64,000 nucleotides of DNA from RYN-230 sp963760405 (GCA_963760405.1 CAVXCV010000011.1:124001-188000), one strand, 5' to 3'. Positions 1-9,796 are shown, counted from the stretch's first letter. The notes: generated from the letters alone by a model not told the origin. A program made the numbers and translations.

Positions 1-1
1 G

Positions 2-109
2 TTCGCCTGCGGCCGCGACGGTCATAGCAGCTACCTGAGCCGGGACACCATCTCGCTGCGCAACCTGACCTTCATAGCGCTGGGCGAGCCCGGCCAGGTG
101 ACCCGGTGA
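2..109 (+). CDS. C-terminal end of an unidentified protein (cut by window edge)
   Basis: An open frame enters from the left edge and stops at a TGA that overlaps the GTG start of the next gene (GTGA), so the two are probably translationally coupled. The visible 35 residues contain no motif I recognise. The 4-base overlap and the coding-like third-position GC are the only support. Confidence 0.4.
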   Translation, partial: FACGRDGHSSYLSRDTISLRNLTFIALGEPGQVTR

Positions 110-1383
110 CCGCCCTGCTGGGCCGCGTGGCCCGCCCCGCCCGCGCGGCCCGGGCGCTGGCCGCGCGGATCGAGGCCGCCACGCCCGCTGGCCGTGACCG
201 AACCGTGGACGCGCTCCGCGCGCTGGCCATCGCCGGGGTGATCCTCGGCCACTGGCTGGTGACCGCGCTGGTACTGACCCGGGCCCCGGGCGGCGGCCAG
301 CTGCGCGACACCAGCCCGCTGGCCACCCTGCCCGCCCTCGCCCCGGCCTCGTGGATCTTCCAGACCCTGGCCGTCTTCTTCCTGGTCGGCGGCTACGCGG
401 CGGCCCGCAGCTACACCGGGGACTACTGGGCCTGGCTGTGCGGGCGGCTGGCCCGGCTGAGCCGCCCGGTGGCCGTGCTCGCGGCCGTCTGGGTACCGCT
501 CACCATCGGGATGGCCCTCGGCGGCGTCGGGGCGGCGACCCTGCACACCGTGGTCTTCCTCGTGCTCAGCCCGCTGTGGTTCCTGTGCGTGTTCGCCGGG
601 CTGACCGCGCTGACCCCGCCAGCTGTAGCCCTGGTGCGCCGCTGCGGCGGGTGGGCCGCGCTGTTTCCCGCCGCGGTCGTCGCGGGCGTGGACGCGGCAC
701 GTTTCGGCCTCGGCGGGCCAGGCTGGCTCGGCTGGCTCAACGTGGCGGCAGGCTGGATGGTGCCGTACCTGCTCGGCATCGCCTGGGCCCGCGGGGCCTT
801 CCGCAGCTGGAAGGCGCCAGCCCTGATGCTGGCGGGCGGGGTGGCCAGCACGATAGCGCTGGTCACCTGGGCCGGCTACCCGGTGAGCATGGTCGGCGTC
901 AACGGTGCCGCCATCTCCAACCTGAACCCGCCCACGCTGGCCGCCGTCACCTTCGGCGTCGCCCAGGCCGGCCTGGCCCTGCTGCTCCGCCCGGGGCTGG
1001 CCCGGCTGATGCGCCGTCCGCTGGCCTGGGCGGCTGTGGCCATGGTCAACATGTCGATGATGACTCTCTTCCTCTGGCACCAGTCGGCGTTCCTGGCGGT
1101 GACCACGGCTGGCGCCCTGGCTGGCCGCCTTCCTGGGCTGCTCACGGTCCCGGCCAGCCCGCTATGGATCGCGGAGCGGCTCGCCTGGCTGCCCGTGTTC
1201 GCCACCGCGCTGGGCGCCCTGTGGCTGCTGCTGCACCGCACCGAACGGGGCCGCGGCCAACGGCACCGCACCCAGCGGCAGCGCACCGGACGGCGGCCGC
1301 TGGCTCAACCAGCGGCCGCCGTGGCGCTCTCCCCGGCGTCCCGGGCAGCTACTGGCCGAGCAGCCAGCGCCCGGGCGCGATGA
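106..1383 (+). CDS. Acyltransferase 3 family integral membrane protein
   Basis: A 425-residue polytopic membrane protein of the acyltransferase-3 family, which moves acyl groups onto sugars or other extracytoplasmic acceptors. The N-terminal signature is visible around residues 26-50: the R-x-VDALRALAIAGVILGH stretch, with the Arg and His used by the family. About ten hydrophobic segments follow, and the tail from about residue 380 is basic and Arg/Gln-rich. The GTG start overlaps the upstream stop. The last 35 bases overlap the 3' end of the convergent zwf gene. The substrate cannot be told from sequence. Confidence 0.8.
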   Translation: MTALLGRVARPARAARALAARIEAATPAGRDRTVDALRALAIAGVILGHWLVTALVLTRAPGGGQLRDTSPLATLPALAPASWIFQTLAVFFLVGGYAAARSYTGDYWAWLCGRLARLSRPVAVLAAVWVPLTIGMALGGVGAATLHTVVFLVLSPLWFLCVFAGLTALTPPAVALVRRCGGWAALFPAAVVAGVDAARFGLGGPGWLGWLNVAAGWMVPYLLGIAWARGAFRSWKAPALMLAGGVASTIALVTWAGYPVSMVGVNGAAISNLNPPTLAAVTFGVAQAGLALLLRPGLARLMRRPLAWAAVAMVNMSMMTLFLWHQSAFLAVTTAGALAGRLPGLLTVPASPLWIAERLAWLPVFATALGALWLLLHRTERGRGQRHRTQRQRTGRRPLAQPAAAVALSPASRAATGRAASARAR

Positions 1384-2779
1384 GCTTGCGGGCCTGGGGT
1401 GGCCCCCACGACCCTGGCGGGTAGGAGGCGGGCCGGGGCGGGTTCGACAGCAGCGGCTCGGCCACCTGCCACACCGCGGCCAGCCCGTCCGGCCGGGTGA
1501 ACAGGGACCGGTCGCCGAGCAGCACATCGTGGATCAGCCGGACGTACGGGGGCAGCGGGTCCGCGCCAGCCAGGTCCGACAGCGGGATCGCGGCGTGCGC
1601 GATGTCGAGATTCAGGGCTGGCCCGGGCTTCTTGGCCACCAGGGACAGGTCGATCTCGCCGCTGCCCGCGAGCGAGAAGGACAGCACGTTCGCGTTATGC
1701 GGCAGCTGGCCGTGGAGCGGGCCGGGGGGCTCGCGCAGGATCAGGCTGACCCGCTGCTCAGAGGCGGCCAGCCGCTTGCCGGTCCGCAGGTAGAACGGCA
1801 CTCCCCGCCAGCGGCGGTTGTCGATCCACAGCCGGGCGGCGACGAACGTGTCCCGGGTGGACCGGGCGGCCACTCCGGGCACGTCGCGGTAGCCGGCGAA
1901 CTGGCCCAGCACCACCTCAGCCGGGTCGAGCGGGCGGAAGCAACTGATCACCTTCTCCCGGGCCGCCTGCAGGTCGAGTGCGCCCAGGCTGGCCGGGGGC
2001 TCCATGGCGACCTCGGCGGCGACCTGGAACAGGTGCGTGACGAGCATGTCCAGGACTGCGCCGGTCGCGTCGTAGAACACAGCCCGGTCGGTGATGCCGA
2101 GCTTCTCGGGTACGTCGATCTGCACGGACTCGAGGTGCTCCCGGTTCCACATCGCCGCGGACAGCCCGTTGGCGAAGCGCAGCAGGTGCAGGTCCTGGGT
2201 GGCTTCCTTCCCGAGGAAATGATCGATCCGGTAGACCTGCTGCTCGTCCAGGACCGAGTGGACCACCCGGTCGAGCACGCGGAAGGCCTGCTGGGAGGTG
2301 CCGAATGGCTTCTCGTACACCACCCGGGCGCCCTGGGCCAGCCCGTGCTGGCCCAGGGCCTTGGTCAGCTCGGTGAAGGCCACCGGGGGGACGGCCAGGT
2401 AGTGCACGAGCTGCGGGTCGCCGCCCAGCGACGTGCGTGCCTGCCCGAGCACGTCGAGCAGGCTGCCGGGGCTGTCGCTGCTGAATCCGCCGCCCGCGAA
2501 GTACACCCGGTCGGCAAAGGCCTTCCACGTGTCCGGCTCCGGCTTCGGGCCGAACTCGGTGAGCGCCTCGTGCACGTGAGCGCGGAAGTTCTCGTGCGCG
2601 ACATCGCCGCGGCCGTTGCCCACGAGCAGCCACCACTCGGGCAGCAGCCCTTCCAGGGCGAGCCGGTAGAACGCGGGCAGCACCATCCGCTTGGCCAGGT
2701 CACCGGTTGCGCCGAAGAGGATGAAGATCGTCGGGCCCGGGCCGGGGCTGGACTTACCGTGCCGTCTCGCGGTCGCCAT
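1349..2779 (-). CDS. zwf: Glucose-6-phosphate 1-dehydrogenase
   Basis: A 476-residue cytosolic enzyme oxidising glucose-6-phosphate to 6-phosphogluconolactone with NAD(P)+ in the pentose phosphate pathway. The nucleotide-binding GATGDLAKR motif lies near residue 24, and the active-site signature RIDHFLGKE near residue 180 carries the substrate Lys and catalytic His. The C-terminal domain contains FYLRTGKRL. Length is normal for the family. It stands alone here, not beside tal, opcA or gnd as in many actinomycete operons, so it could be a second zwf copy. Confidence 0.95.
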   Translation of the reverse strand: MATARRHGKSSPGPGPTIFILFGATGDLAKRMVLPAFYRLALEGLLPEWWLLVGNGRGDVAHENFRAHVHEALTEFGPKPEPDTWKAFADRVYFAGGGFSSDSPGSLLDVLGQARTSLGGDPQLVHYLAVPPVAFTELTKALGQHGLAQGARVVYEKPFGTSQQAFRVLDRVVHSVLDEQQVYRIDHFLGKEATQDLHLLRFANGLSAAMWNREHLESVQIDVPEKLGITDRAVFYDATGAVLDMLVTHLFQVAAEVAMEPPASLGALDLQAAREKVISCFRPLDPAEVVLGQFAGYRDVPGVAARSTRDTFVAARLWIDNRRWRGVPFYLRTGKRLAASEQRVSLILREPPGPLHGQLPHNANVLSFSLAGSGEIDLSLVAKKPGPALNLDIAHAAIPLSDLAGADPLPPYVRLIHDVLLGDRSLFTRPDGLAAVWQVAEPLLSNPPRPASYPPGSWGPPQARKLIAPGRWLLGQ

Positions 2780-2818
2780 GAAACCTAAGCTACGGGACGG
2801 CCAGGGGACGCCGCGGCA

Positions 2819-3535
2819 TCAGTCGGTGAACGTCGGGTCCGGGCCGTGCAGCCGGGGAGCCCGCCCCTTCGGCTCCTCCCACTTTTCCTGCCGGCCCAGC
2901 GCGGTCAGGTCCAGCAGCGAGTAGGCGCTGCCGAGAGTGTCGGTGCCGCGCGCATAGGTCGAGTAGGTGTGGAAGATCTCCCCGCCGTCGCGCAGGAAGC
3001 AGCTCAGGCCCGGCACCTCCGCCGGAGCCTCGCCGTCCGCGATGACCTGGGTCCGGTAGTTGTACTCCAGCTGCGGGACCGACCGGTCCAGGGTGACCTG
3101 GAAGTCGTAGTTGAAGTCGCTGCCGTGAGAGGAGTACCAGGGCACGGTCCAGCCGCGGCTGGCCTGGTACTTCTGCAGCTTGGTCAGCGGCGCCCGGGAC
3201 ACCAGGGCGAAGGCCGTATCGCGCGAGCGCAGGTGGGTGAGGGTGCCGTCGGCCAGCTCGTCCACGCTGGCCGTGCAGCCCGGGCAGGCTGCGTCCCAGG
3301 CCGGGTCGAACATGACGTGCTGGACGATCAGCTGGCGGCTGTCCCCGAACAGGCCGCCCAGCGAGACCCAGGCCGGCCCCTCGAACAGGTACTCCTTGTC
3401 GAGCCGGACCATCGGCAGCCGCCGTCGCTCCGCGTTCAGCGCGTCGCGCCTGCGGGTTTCCTCCTTTTCCGCGGTGAGCAGCTGCGTCCTGGCCGCCAGC
3501 CACTCCTCGCGGGTCACCACATCGGGCAGTGCCAT
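2819..3535 (-). CDS. DUF899 family (thioredoxin-like) protein
   Basis: A 238-residue protein beginning MALPDVVTREEW. The ATG at 3535 was chosen because an AGGAGG-type ribosome site sits 5-6 bases upstream; longer in-frame extensions are poorly coding. It resembles DUF899 proteins, a thioredoxin-fold family of unknown reaction: the VRLDKEYLFEGP stretch, a central VQHVMFDPAWDAACPGC segment with a CPGC-like cysteine pair, and an FHTYSTYARG motif near the C-terminus. It is divergent from the FMN-dependent dehydrogenase with about 210 bases between. The physiological role is unknown. Confidence 0.85.
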   Translation of the reverse strand: MALPDVVTREEWLAARTQLLTAEKEETRRRDALNAERRRLPMVRLDKEYLFEGPAWVSLGGLFGDSRQLIVQHVMFDPAWDAACPGCTASVDELADGTLTHLRSRDTAFALVSRAPLTKLQKYQASRGWTVPWYSSHGSDFNYDFQVTLDRSVPQLEYNYRTQVIADGEAPAEVPGLSCFLRDGGEIFHTYSTYARGTDTLGSAYSLLDLTALGRQEKWEEPKGRAPRLHGPDPTFTD

Positions 3536-3747
3536 CACAACCTCCTGTACCCGGCCGCCTCCAGCGGGCGGGCCGTCTGCTACCCAGGACGGCCGGGACC
3601 GGCCCGATTCATCGGTGCACCGCAAAATTTCGCTGTGACCGGGCCGCCAGGCGGGTGCTGTGCTCCCCGGGTTCTGGCGGGCGCGGTGCTCGCGGCGCTT
3701 GCGGGGCGGGTGCGCGCCGGGACACACTGACGGGAGCCGGGAGGAGG

Positions 3748-4982
3748 GTGGCGTTGGCACGCAGGCGGCTTCCGCGGTGGTCAGAGTTCCAGCCGCTGCT
3801 GCGTCCCGGGCGGATTCCGCTCGACCCGGCCGAACGGCGGCTCAGCCGCGCGCACACCATCGCTGACCTGCGGGCGATCGCCGCGCGCCGGGTCCCGCGG
3901 GCGGTGTTCGACTACGCCGACGGGGCCGCCGAACAGGAGATCAGCCTGCGCCGGGCCCGGGCCAGCTTCGCCCGGGCTGAGTTCCACCCCCAGGTGCTGC
4001 GCGACGTCAGTACCACCGACACCGGTACCACCGTGCTCGGCAGGCGCTGGCCGCTGCCGTTCGCGCTCGCCCCGACCGGGTTCACCCGGATGATGCACCA
4101 CGAGGGCGAACGGGCGGCCGCCCGGGCGGCGCAGCGGGCGGGCGTGACGTTCGCGCTGTCCACCATGGGCACCACCTCGATCGAAGAGGTGGCGCAGGAG
4201 GCGCCGGACGTCGCCAGGTGGTTCCAGCTCTATGTCTGGCGGGACCGGGCCGCCGCCAAGGATCTGGTCGAGCGGGCCCGCGCTGCTGGCTACGAGGCGC
4301 TGGTGCTGACCGTGGATACGCCTGTCGGCGGCGCGCGGATGCGGGACGTCCGGAACGGGCTGACCGTCCCGCCCGCGCTCACCCCGGCCACCGTGCTCGA
4401 CGCGGCCGCCCACCCCGCCTGGTGGTTCAACCTGCTCACCACCGAGCCGCTGACGTTCGCGAGCCTGCACGAGTGGCACGGTACGGTCGCCGACCTGGTG
4501 AACACGATGTTCGACCCGTCGGTGACGTTCGCCGACATCGACTGGCTGCGGGCGTCCTGGCCGGGCCCGCTGCTGCTCAAGGGCATCCACAACGTGGACG
4601 GCGCCCGGGCCGCAGTGGACCACGGCGCGGACGGGATCATCGTGTCCACGCACGGCGGGCGGCAGCTGGACCGGGCCGCCGCCCCGCTGGAGGTACTGCC
4701 GGCCGATCGTCGACGCGGTCGGCGACCGGGCGGAGGTCCTGCTCGACACCGGGATCATGCACGGCGGCGACATGGTCGCCGCCCTGGCCCTCGGTGCGAA
4801 AGCCTGCCTGGTCGGCCGGGCCTTCCTGTACGGGCTGATGGCCGGGGGCGAGCGCGGGGTGGACCGGGCGATCACCATTCTCGCGGCGGAGTTCGACCCG
4901 CACCCTCAAGCTGCTGGGCGCCCGCAGCATCGCCGAGCTCAGCCGGTCGCACGTATCGCTGCGCCCGGCAGGACCGGGCTGA
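3748..4982 (+). CDS. FMN-dependent 2-hydroxyacid dehydrogenase (lactate dehydrogenase/glycolate oxidase family), two frame breaks
   Basis: A TIM-barrel flavoprotein of the LldD/glycolate oxidase family that oxidises an L-2-hydroxy acid. The GTG at 3748 follows a GGGAGGAG site. Seen in order: the N-terminal FDYADGAAEQE motif, LAPTGFTRMMHHEGE, FQLYVWRD, LKGIHNVDGA, and the STHGGRQLD segment with the active-site His and Arg. One extra G near 4702 and one extra C near 4898 break the frame. With both corrected the chain continues through DTGIMHGGDMVAALALGAKA and ends RSHVSL-RPAGPG at 4982, about 410 residues. The C-terminus is immediately followed by a tandem repeat and the acetamidase gene, suggesting one operon. 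The exact substrate is unknown; MftD-like enzymes are an alternative. Confidence 0.78.
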
Positions 4983-5012
4983 CCAGGACCGGCAGGACCG
5001 GGCTGACCAGGA
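4967..5012 (+). repeat. 24-bp tandem duplication at the dehydrogenase/acetamidase junction
   Basis: A 24-base unit beginning GGCAGGACCGGGCTGACC occurs at 4967-4990 and again from 4991. It covers the stop codon of the upstream gene and lies directly before the AAAGGAAGG ribosome site of the next. See the finding on junction duplications. Confidence 0.85.
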
Positions 5013-5026
5013 AAGGAAGGCCGACG

Positions 5027-6033
5027 ATGGAGGTAGTCGAGTTCCGCCCGGAGCGCGAGCAGTACGCGTTCACGTTCGGCGGCGTCGCGCCGGTCCGGAA
5101 GGTGCAGCCCGGGACGGTGCTGCGGCTGTGGACCGAGGACGCGTTCTGCGGCACCATCCGGCGCACCACGGACCTGCCCAGCACCGCGTTGACCATGCCC
5201 TTCGTCAACCCGCAGACCGGCCCGTTCTACGTGGAGGGCGCGGAGCCTGGCGACACCCTGGCGCTGCATTTCGCGGACCTCACCCCGGCCCGCGGACTTC
5301 GGCGCGTCCTGCACGATCCCGCTGTTCGGCGGGCTGACCAGCACCGACCGCACGGCCACGCTGCAGGACCCGCTGCCGGAACGGACCTGGATCTACGAGG
5401 TGAACCGGGACCGGCAGACGGTCGCGTTCCAGGCCCAGGCCAGCGAGTTCCGGGTGGAACTGCCGATGGACCCGATGCTGGGCACGGTCGGCGTGGCCCC
5501 GGCCGCCGGTGAGGTGCGCTCCTCGCTGGTGCCGGACACGTTCGGCGGGAACATGGACACCCCGGAAATGCGCGCCGGAGCCACCTGCTACCTGGGCGTC
5601 AACGTGGATGGCGCGCTGTTCTCGGTGGGTGACGGGCATTACCGGCAGGGCGAGGGCGAGGCGTGCGGCACCGCGGTCGAAGGCGCCATGAACGTCACGC
5701 TCATCGTGGACCTGATCAAGGGCGGCGGCCCGGCCTGGCCGCGGCTGGAGACCGATGGCCACCTGGTGGTGGTGGGGTCGAGCCGGCCGCTCGAGGACGC
5801 CTGGCGGGTGAGCCAGGTCAGCATGGTGGCGTGGCTGCGCGAGCTGTACGGGCTGGACACGCTGGACGCCTACCAGCTGCTCTCGCAGACCAGCGAAGCT
5901 CCGCTGGCCAACGTGGTGGACGCCAACTACAGCGCGGTCACCAAGGTGGCCAAGGCCCTGCTTCCCGCAGGCGCCCGCCTACGACAGCATGCACCGGCAC
6001 CTCCGGGAGGTCGCCGCGACGATCGGCGGCTAG
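5027..6033 (+). CDS. Acetamidase/formamidase family amidohydrolase, two frame breaks
   Basis: A member of the FmdA/AmdA family, which hydrolyses formamide or short amides to acid and ammonia. The ATG at 5027 is preceded by GGAAGG. Recognisable parts are VQPGTVLRLWTEDAF near residue 30, the FVNPQTGPFYVEGAEPGDTL segment, VPDTFGGNMDTPEM, LGVNVDGALFSVGDGHYRQGEGE (metal and active-site region) and the C-terminal ANVVDANYSAV. One extra G near 5294 and one extra C near 5976 shift the frame. Corrected, the product is about 334 residues and ends in REVAATIGG. It sits between an FMN-dependent dehydrogenase and an SDR on the same strand, consistent with a small catabolic operon. Confidence 0.8.
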
Positions 6034-6079
6034 CCGCGATCGGGTACCGGCCGGCCGGCGTCAACCGAGGAGGCAGCAG

Positions 6080-6841
6080 ATGGACCTGGGACTGCAGGGG
6101 CGCCGCGCCCTGGTGACCGGCGGCACGCGGGGGATCGGGCGGGCCATCGTGGACACGCTGGCCGCCGAGGGCGCCGCGGTCGGGTTCTGCGCACGGACCG
6201 GGCGGGACGTCGCGGACACGGCCGAGACGCTGGTCAAAAACGGTCACGTCGCCGTGGGGCGGGTCGCGGACGTCGCGGATGAGCAGGGCATGCAGCGGTG
6301 GGTCGCGGACAGCGCCGCCGAGCTCGGCGGGGTGGACATCGTGGTGGCCAACGTCAGCGCGCTGGCCATCCCGGACGAGCCCGCCAGCTGGCGGGCCAGC
6401 TTCGACGTGGACATGATGGGCACGGTCAGCGTGGTGCGGGCCGCCCTGCCGTACCTGGAACGCAGCGATGCGGCGTCGATCGTGACCATCGCCAGCGTGT
6501 CCGGCCGCGAGATCGACTTCGCCGCCGGGCCGTACGGGGTGTTCAAGGCGGCGATCATCCACTACACCCAGGGCCTGGCCTACCAGCTGGCGGCGAAGGG
6601 CATCCGGGCCAACAGCGTGTCCCCGGGCAACACCTACTTTCCCGGTGGGGTCTGGGCGGACATCGAGCAGCACAATCCCGCGCTGTTCGGCCAGGCCATG
6701 GCGCTGAACCCGACCGGCCGGATGGCGAAACCCGAGGAGATCGCCCGGGCGGCGGTGTTCCTGGCCAGCCCGGCGGCCAGCTTCATGACCGGCGCCAACC
6801 TGCTCGTGGACGGCGCGCTGACCCGCGGCGTGCAGTTCTGA
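6080..6841 (+). CDS. SDR family NAD(P)-dependent oxidoreductase
   Basis: A classical short-chain dehydrogenase of 253 residues. The ATG at 6080 follows GAGGAGG. The cofactor loop TGGTRGIG is at residues 14-21. The family NNAG motif is replaced by VANVSA near residue 90. The catalytic Ser lies in TIASVSG and YGVFKAA provides the Tyr-x3-Lys pair. The C-terminal FMTGANLLVDGALTRG is the usual SDR end. It is the third gene of the run with the hydroxyacid dehydrogenase and acetamidase. The substrate is unknown. Confidence 0.9.
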   Translation: MDLGLQGRRALVTGGTRGIGRAIVDTLAAEGAAVGFCARTGRDVADTAETLVKNGHVAVGRVADVADEQGMQRWVADSAAELGGVDIVVANVSALAIPDEPASWRASFDVDMMGTVSVVRAALPYLERSDAASIVTIASVSGREIDFAAGPYGVFKAAIIHYTQGLAYQLAAKGIRANSVSPGNTYFPGGVWADIEQHNPALFGQAMALNPTGRMAKPEEIARAAVFLASPAASFMTGANLLVDGALTRGVQF

Positions 6842-6895
6842 CCGGCCTCGCGCAGGCTGGTCCGGCCCGGCGCCGCGGGGCAGTACGTTACAGCT

Positions 6896-7270
6896 ATGAG
6901 CAGCGACGAAAAGCCTGAGGTCGATTTCCCCGGCGGCGAGCCGCCCGCCGACCTGGAGATCACGGATCTCTGGGAAGGCAATGGCGCCGAGGCCGCCGCG
7001 GGGGACGTGGTCAGCGTCCACTATGTCGGGGTGGCGTACTCCACCGGCGAGGAGTTCGACGCGAGCTGGGACCGGGGCGGCCCGCTCCAGTTCAAGCTGG
7101 GCGCGGGGCAGGTCATCGCCGGCTGGGATCAGGGCGTGGCGGGCATGAAGGTCGGCGGGCGGCGCCAGCTGATCATCCCGCCCGGCCTGGCCTACGGGGA
7201 CCGCGGAGCCGGGCGCGCGATCGCGCCGGGCGAGACCCTGATCTTCGTCTGTGATCTGGTCTCTGTCTGA
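6896..7270 (+). CDS. FKBP-type peptidyl-prolyl cis-trans isomerase
   Basis: A 124-residue single FKBP domain with a short acidic N-terminal extension and no signal peptide, so it is likely cytosolic. The domain runs from about residue 25. It shows VSVHYVGVAYSTGEEFDASWDRG, then FKLGAGQVIAGWDQGVAGMKVGGRR, and ends PPGLAYGDRGAG with the usual GETLIFVCDLVSV strand. Size and motifs match small actinobacterial FKBPs. No clear Shine-Dalgarno precedes the ATG. The gene is convergent with the aminotransferase gene, 3 bases apart. Confidence 0.93.
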   Translation: MSSDEKPEVDFPGGEPPADLEITDLWEGNGAEAAAGDVVSVHYVGVAYSTGEEFDASWDRGGPLQFKLGAGQVIAGWDQGVAGMKVGGRRQLIIPPGLAYGDRGAGRAIAPGETLIFVCDLVSV

Positions 7271-7273
7271 CTC

Positions 7274-8461
7274 CTATGCGGCCAGGGCGGCCCCGATGCG
7301 CTCGACCATCTCGGTGAGGATCGGCTGCGGGGTGGCGAAGTTGAACCGGAACGCCCCGGCGCCGCCCAGGCCGAACGCGGGCCCGTCCACGACCGTGATA
7401 CGCGCGCGATCGCTGAGCAGAGTGCCGGGGGAGTCCGGCAGGTCCAGCGTGGTGCAGTCGAGCCAGGCCAGGTAGGTCCCTTCGGGCGGCCGGTAGCGCA
7501 CCCCGGGCAGGTGGCGGCGGAGCAGGCTGGCCAGCAGGTGGCGGCTGTCGTCGAGGTAGCCGAGGACTTCATCCAGCCATGCCTCGCCGTGCCGGAACGC
7601 GGCGATGTTGGCCACCACCCCGGGATTGCTCGCGCCGTGCGCCGCGAAGACCCCCATCTGCTCCCAGCGCTCCCGGTCCGGCTCGTTGCTGAGGATCACC
7701 TCGGCGCATTTGAGGCCGGGCAGGTTCCACGCCTTCGAGGCGGACGTGGCGGTCAGCGTGTGCGAGGCGGCGGTGTCAGAGGTGGAGGCGTACGGGATGT
7801 GGCGCTGCCCCGGGTACACCAGCGGGCCGTGGATCTCGTCCGCGAAGACCCGGCCGCCGTGCCGGTCCACGACCTCGGTCAGCTGTGTCATCTCGCCGGC
7901 GGTGAAGACCCGGCCGAGCGGGTTGTAGGGGTTGCAGAAGATGAGCAGGTGGCCGCCGGCCCGGAACGCCCCGGCGATCGCGTCGAGGTCGAGGGTGAAG
8001 AAGCCGGCGTCGTCACGCATCTGGACCTGGATGATCTCGCGGCCGAGGAAGCCGGGCACGGCGAGAAACGGCATGTAAGCGGGGGTGGGCAGGATGACCG
8101 GGGAGCCGGGCCGGGAAAAGTGCGTGATGGCGATCTCGAGCGCCTTGATCACGTCCGGGACGGGATGGATCAGCGCCGGGTCTGGATACCAGCCGTACCG
8201 GCGCTGCTCGAACTCCGCGCAGGCCACAGCCAGTTCCTCGGCCAGGTGCGGCGGCAGGTAACCGAAGTTGGCGTCAGCCGACAGCCCGGCGAGCGCGTCG
8301 AGGATCGGCGGCGCCGCGCCGAAGTCCATCTCCGCTACGGCCGCGCCGAACCCGTCCGGCCCAGGAGCCGTCCACTTGAAGCTGCCGCGGGCCCGGAGCA
8401 TCGCCACGGTCGTGGTGTCGATCGCATCTCTGAGACTTCCTGGCACATCGCTATCCTGCAC
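7274..8461 (-). CDS. MalY/PatB-type PLP-dependent aminotransferase (C-S lyase family)
   Basis: A 395-residue fold-type I PLP enzyme, class I/II aminotransferase family, MalY/PatB branch, whose members act as cystathionine beta-lyases or aminotransferases. Visible landmarks are WTAPGPDG-FGAAVAEMDF near the N-terminus, LPTPAYMPF near residue 125, FCNPYNPLGRVF near 175, the VFADEIHGPLVYPG segment with the PLP-binding Asp, and TATSASKAWNLPGLKCAE with the Schiff-base Lys near residue 240. It is divergent from the amidohydrolase with a 57-base gap. Confidence 0.9.
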   Translation of the reverse strand: MQDSDVPGSLRDAIDTTTVAMLRARGSFKWTAPGPDGFGAAVAEMDFGAAPPILDALAGLSADANFGYLPPHLAEELAVACAEFEQRRYGWYPDPALIHPVPDVIKALEIAITHFSRPGSPVILPTPAYMPFLAVPGFLGREIIQVQMRDDAGFFTLDLDAIAGAFRAGGHLLIFCNPYNPLGRVFTAGEMTQLTEVVDRHGGRVFADEIHGPLVYPGQRHIPYASTSDTAASHTLTATSASKAWNLPGLKCAEVILSNEPDRERWEQMGVFAAHGASNPGVVANIAAFRHGEAWLDEVLGYLDDSRHLLASLLRRHLPGVRYRPPEGTYLAWLDCTTLDLPDSPGTLLSDRARITVVDGPAFGLGGAGAFRFNFATPQPILTEMVERIGAALAA

Positions 8462-8518
8462 TGGGTGCCGAACGCTGCCGCTGCATTCTGTTCAGGCGGC
8501 CAAGGGCGAGGTGATGGC

Positions 8519-9784
8519 GTGTCCGAGGTGCTCACCGCACCGCGCGTGCTGACCGGCGACGAGACGGTGACCGACGGTGCGGTCGTCCTCGGTGGCACCG
8601 TGCTGGACTGGGTCGGCCCGGCCGCGGCGCTGCCCGCCGAGTACCTGGTCCTGCCGCGGGCGGACTACCCGGGCGCGACGATCATGCCGGGCCTGATCGA
8701 CAGCCACGTCCACCTCGGGTTCGACGGCGGCCCGGGTCCGGTCGCGCGGATGCGCGGTGAGACCGATGCGCAGCAGCTGATCCTGATGCTGCGCAGCGCG
8801 CGGGAACTGCTCGGCGTGGGCGTGACCACCGCCCGCGACCTCGGCGGCCGGGGCTACCTGGGCGTCGTCGTGCGGGACGCCATCGCCAGCGGCATGGCCC
8901 GCGGCCCGCGGCTGGTCGTGGCCGGCAGCCCGATCACGGTCACCGGCGGGCACTGCTGGTACATGGGCGGCGAGGCGGACAGCGAGGATGACCTGCGCCG
9001 CCTGGTCCGCACCCACCACAAGCACGGCGCCGACCTGATCAAGGTCATGTCCACCGGCGGGTTCATGACGACCGGATCAGCGCCCTGGTACGCCCAGTTC
9101 ACCAGCGCGCAGCTGGCCGTGATCGTCGAGGAGGCGGGGCGGGTGGACAAGCCGGTCGCCGCGCACGCCCACGGCATCGAGGGCATCCGCCGGGCCGTCG
9201 AAGCCGGTGTCACCACCCTCGAGCACTGCTCGTTCGTGACCGAGACCAACGAGCGGCGTTTCGTCGAGCCGCTGGCGGCCGAGATCGCTGAGCGGGGCAT
9301 GTTCGTCTGTCCCACCATCAACGTGAACGCGCCCTATGTAGCTGAATTGACCGGCGTCACGGTCGGGGCGCACGTCCGGGCGATGTGCGAGCTGGGCGTG
9401 CGGATCATCGCGGGTACGGACGCGGGTATCGACAACACCCCGCACCACCAGTACGTCGGCGGGCTGGAATACCTGGTCACGCTGGGCTTCCAGGCGGAGG
9501 AAGTGCTCGCGATGGCCACCACCGAGGCAGCGGCCGCGCTCGGCGTCGGCGCCATCACCGGCCGCCTCGCACCTGGTTACGACGCCGACCTCATCGTGGT
9601 GCACGGCGATCCGCGGGCCGACATCACCGCGCTCGGCCAGTTGCGGCGCGTCATCGCCCGCGGCCGTGACTACCTGCCCGACAGCGGCCGCTTCGACGTC
9701 AGCGCGCCGGGCACCCCGTTCGCGGTCCCGGACGGCGTCGATCTCCAGTTCCTCACCGAGGCGACCCGGCGCCGCCAGGCCTAG
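8519..9784 (+). CDS. Metal-dependent amidohydrolase (imidazolonepropionase/prolidase-like)
   Basis: A 421-residue amidohydrolase-superfamily protein. The GTG at 8519 (MSEVLTAPRVL) was chosen because a GAGG site lies 7 bases upstream; the longer frame is antisense to the aminotransferase gene. Metal ligands are visible: PGLIDSHVHLGF gives the HxH pair, DLIKVMSTGG carries the bridging Lys, AHAHGIEGIRRAVEAGVTTLEHCSF holds the two His of strands 5 and 6, and IIAGTDAGIDNTPHH holds the final Asp. The C-terminal composite-domain signature ADLIVVHGDPRADI is typical. It likely hydrolyses a cyclic amide or a dipeptide; the substrate is not resolvable. Confidence 0.88.
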   Translation: MSEVLTAPRVLTGDETVTDGAVVLGGTVLDWVGPAAALPAEYLVLPRADYPGATIMPGLIDSHVHLGFDGGPGPVARMRGETDAQQLILMLRSARELLGVGVTTARDLGGRGYLGVVVRDAIASGMARGPRLVVAGSPITVTGGHCWYMGGEADSEDDLRRLVRTHHKHGADLIKVMSTGGFMTTGSAPWYAQFTSAQLAVIVEEAGRVDKPVAAHAHGIEGIRRAVEAGVTTLEHCSFVTETNERRFVEPLAAEIAERGMFVCPTINVNAPYVAELTGVTVGAHVRAMCELGVRIIAGTDAGIDNTPHHQYVGGLEYLVTLGFQAEEVLAMATTEAAAALGVGAITGRLAPGYDADLIVVHGDPRADITALGQLRRVIARGRDYLPDSGRFDVSAPGTPFAVPDGVDLQFLTEATRRRQA

Positions 9785-9796
9785 CCTGAGCTGCGC

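Noticed and set aside
31..1080. Long minus-strand open frame opposite the acyltransferase-3 gene
   Set aside because: Shadow of high third-position GC; composition is Gly/Arg/Gln/His-rich with no motif. The same applies to the other long antisense frames in the window.
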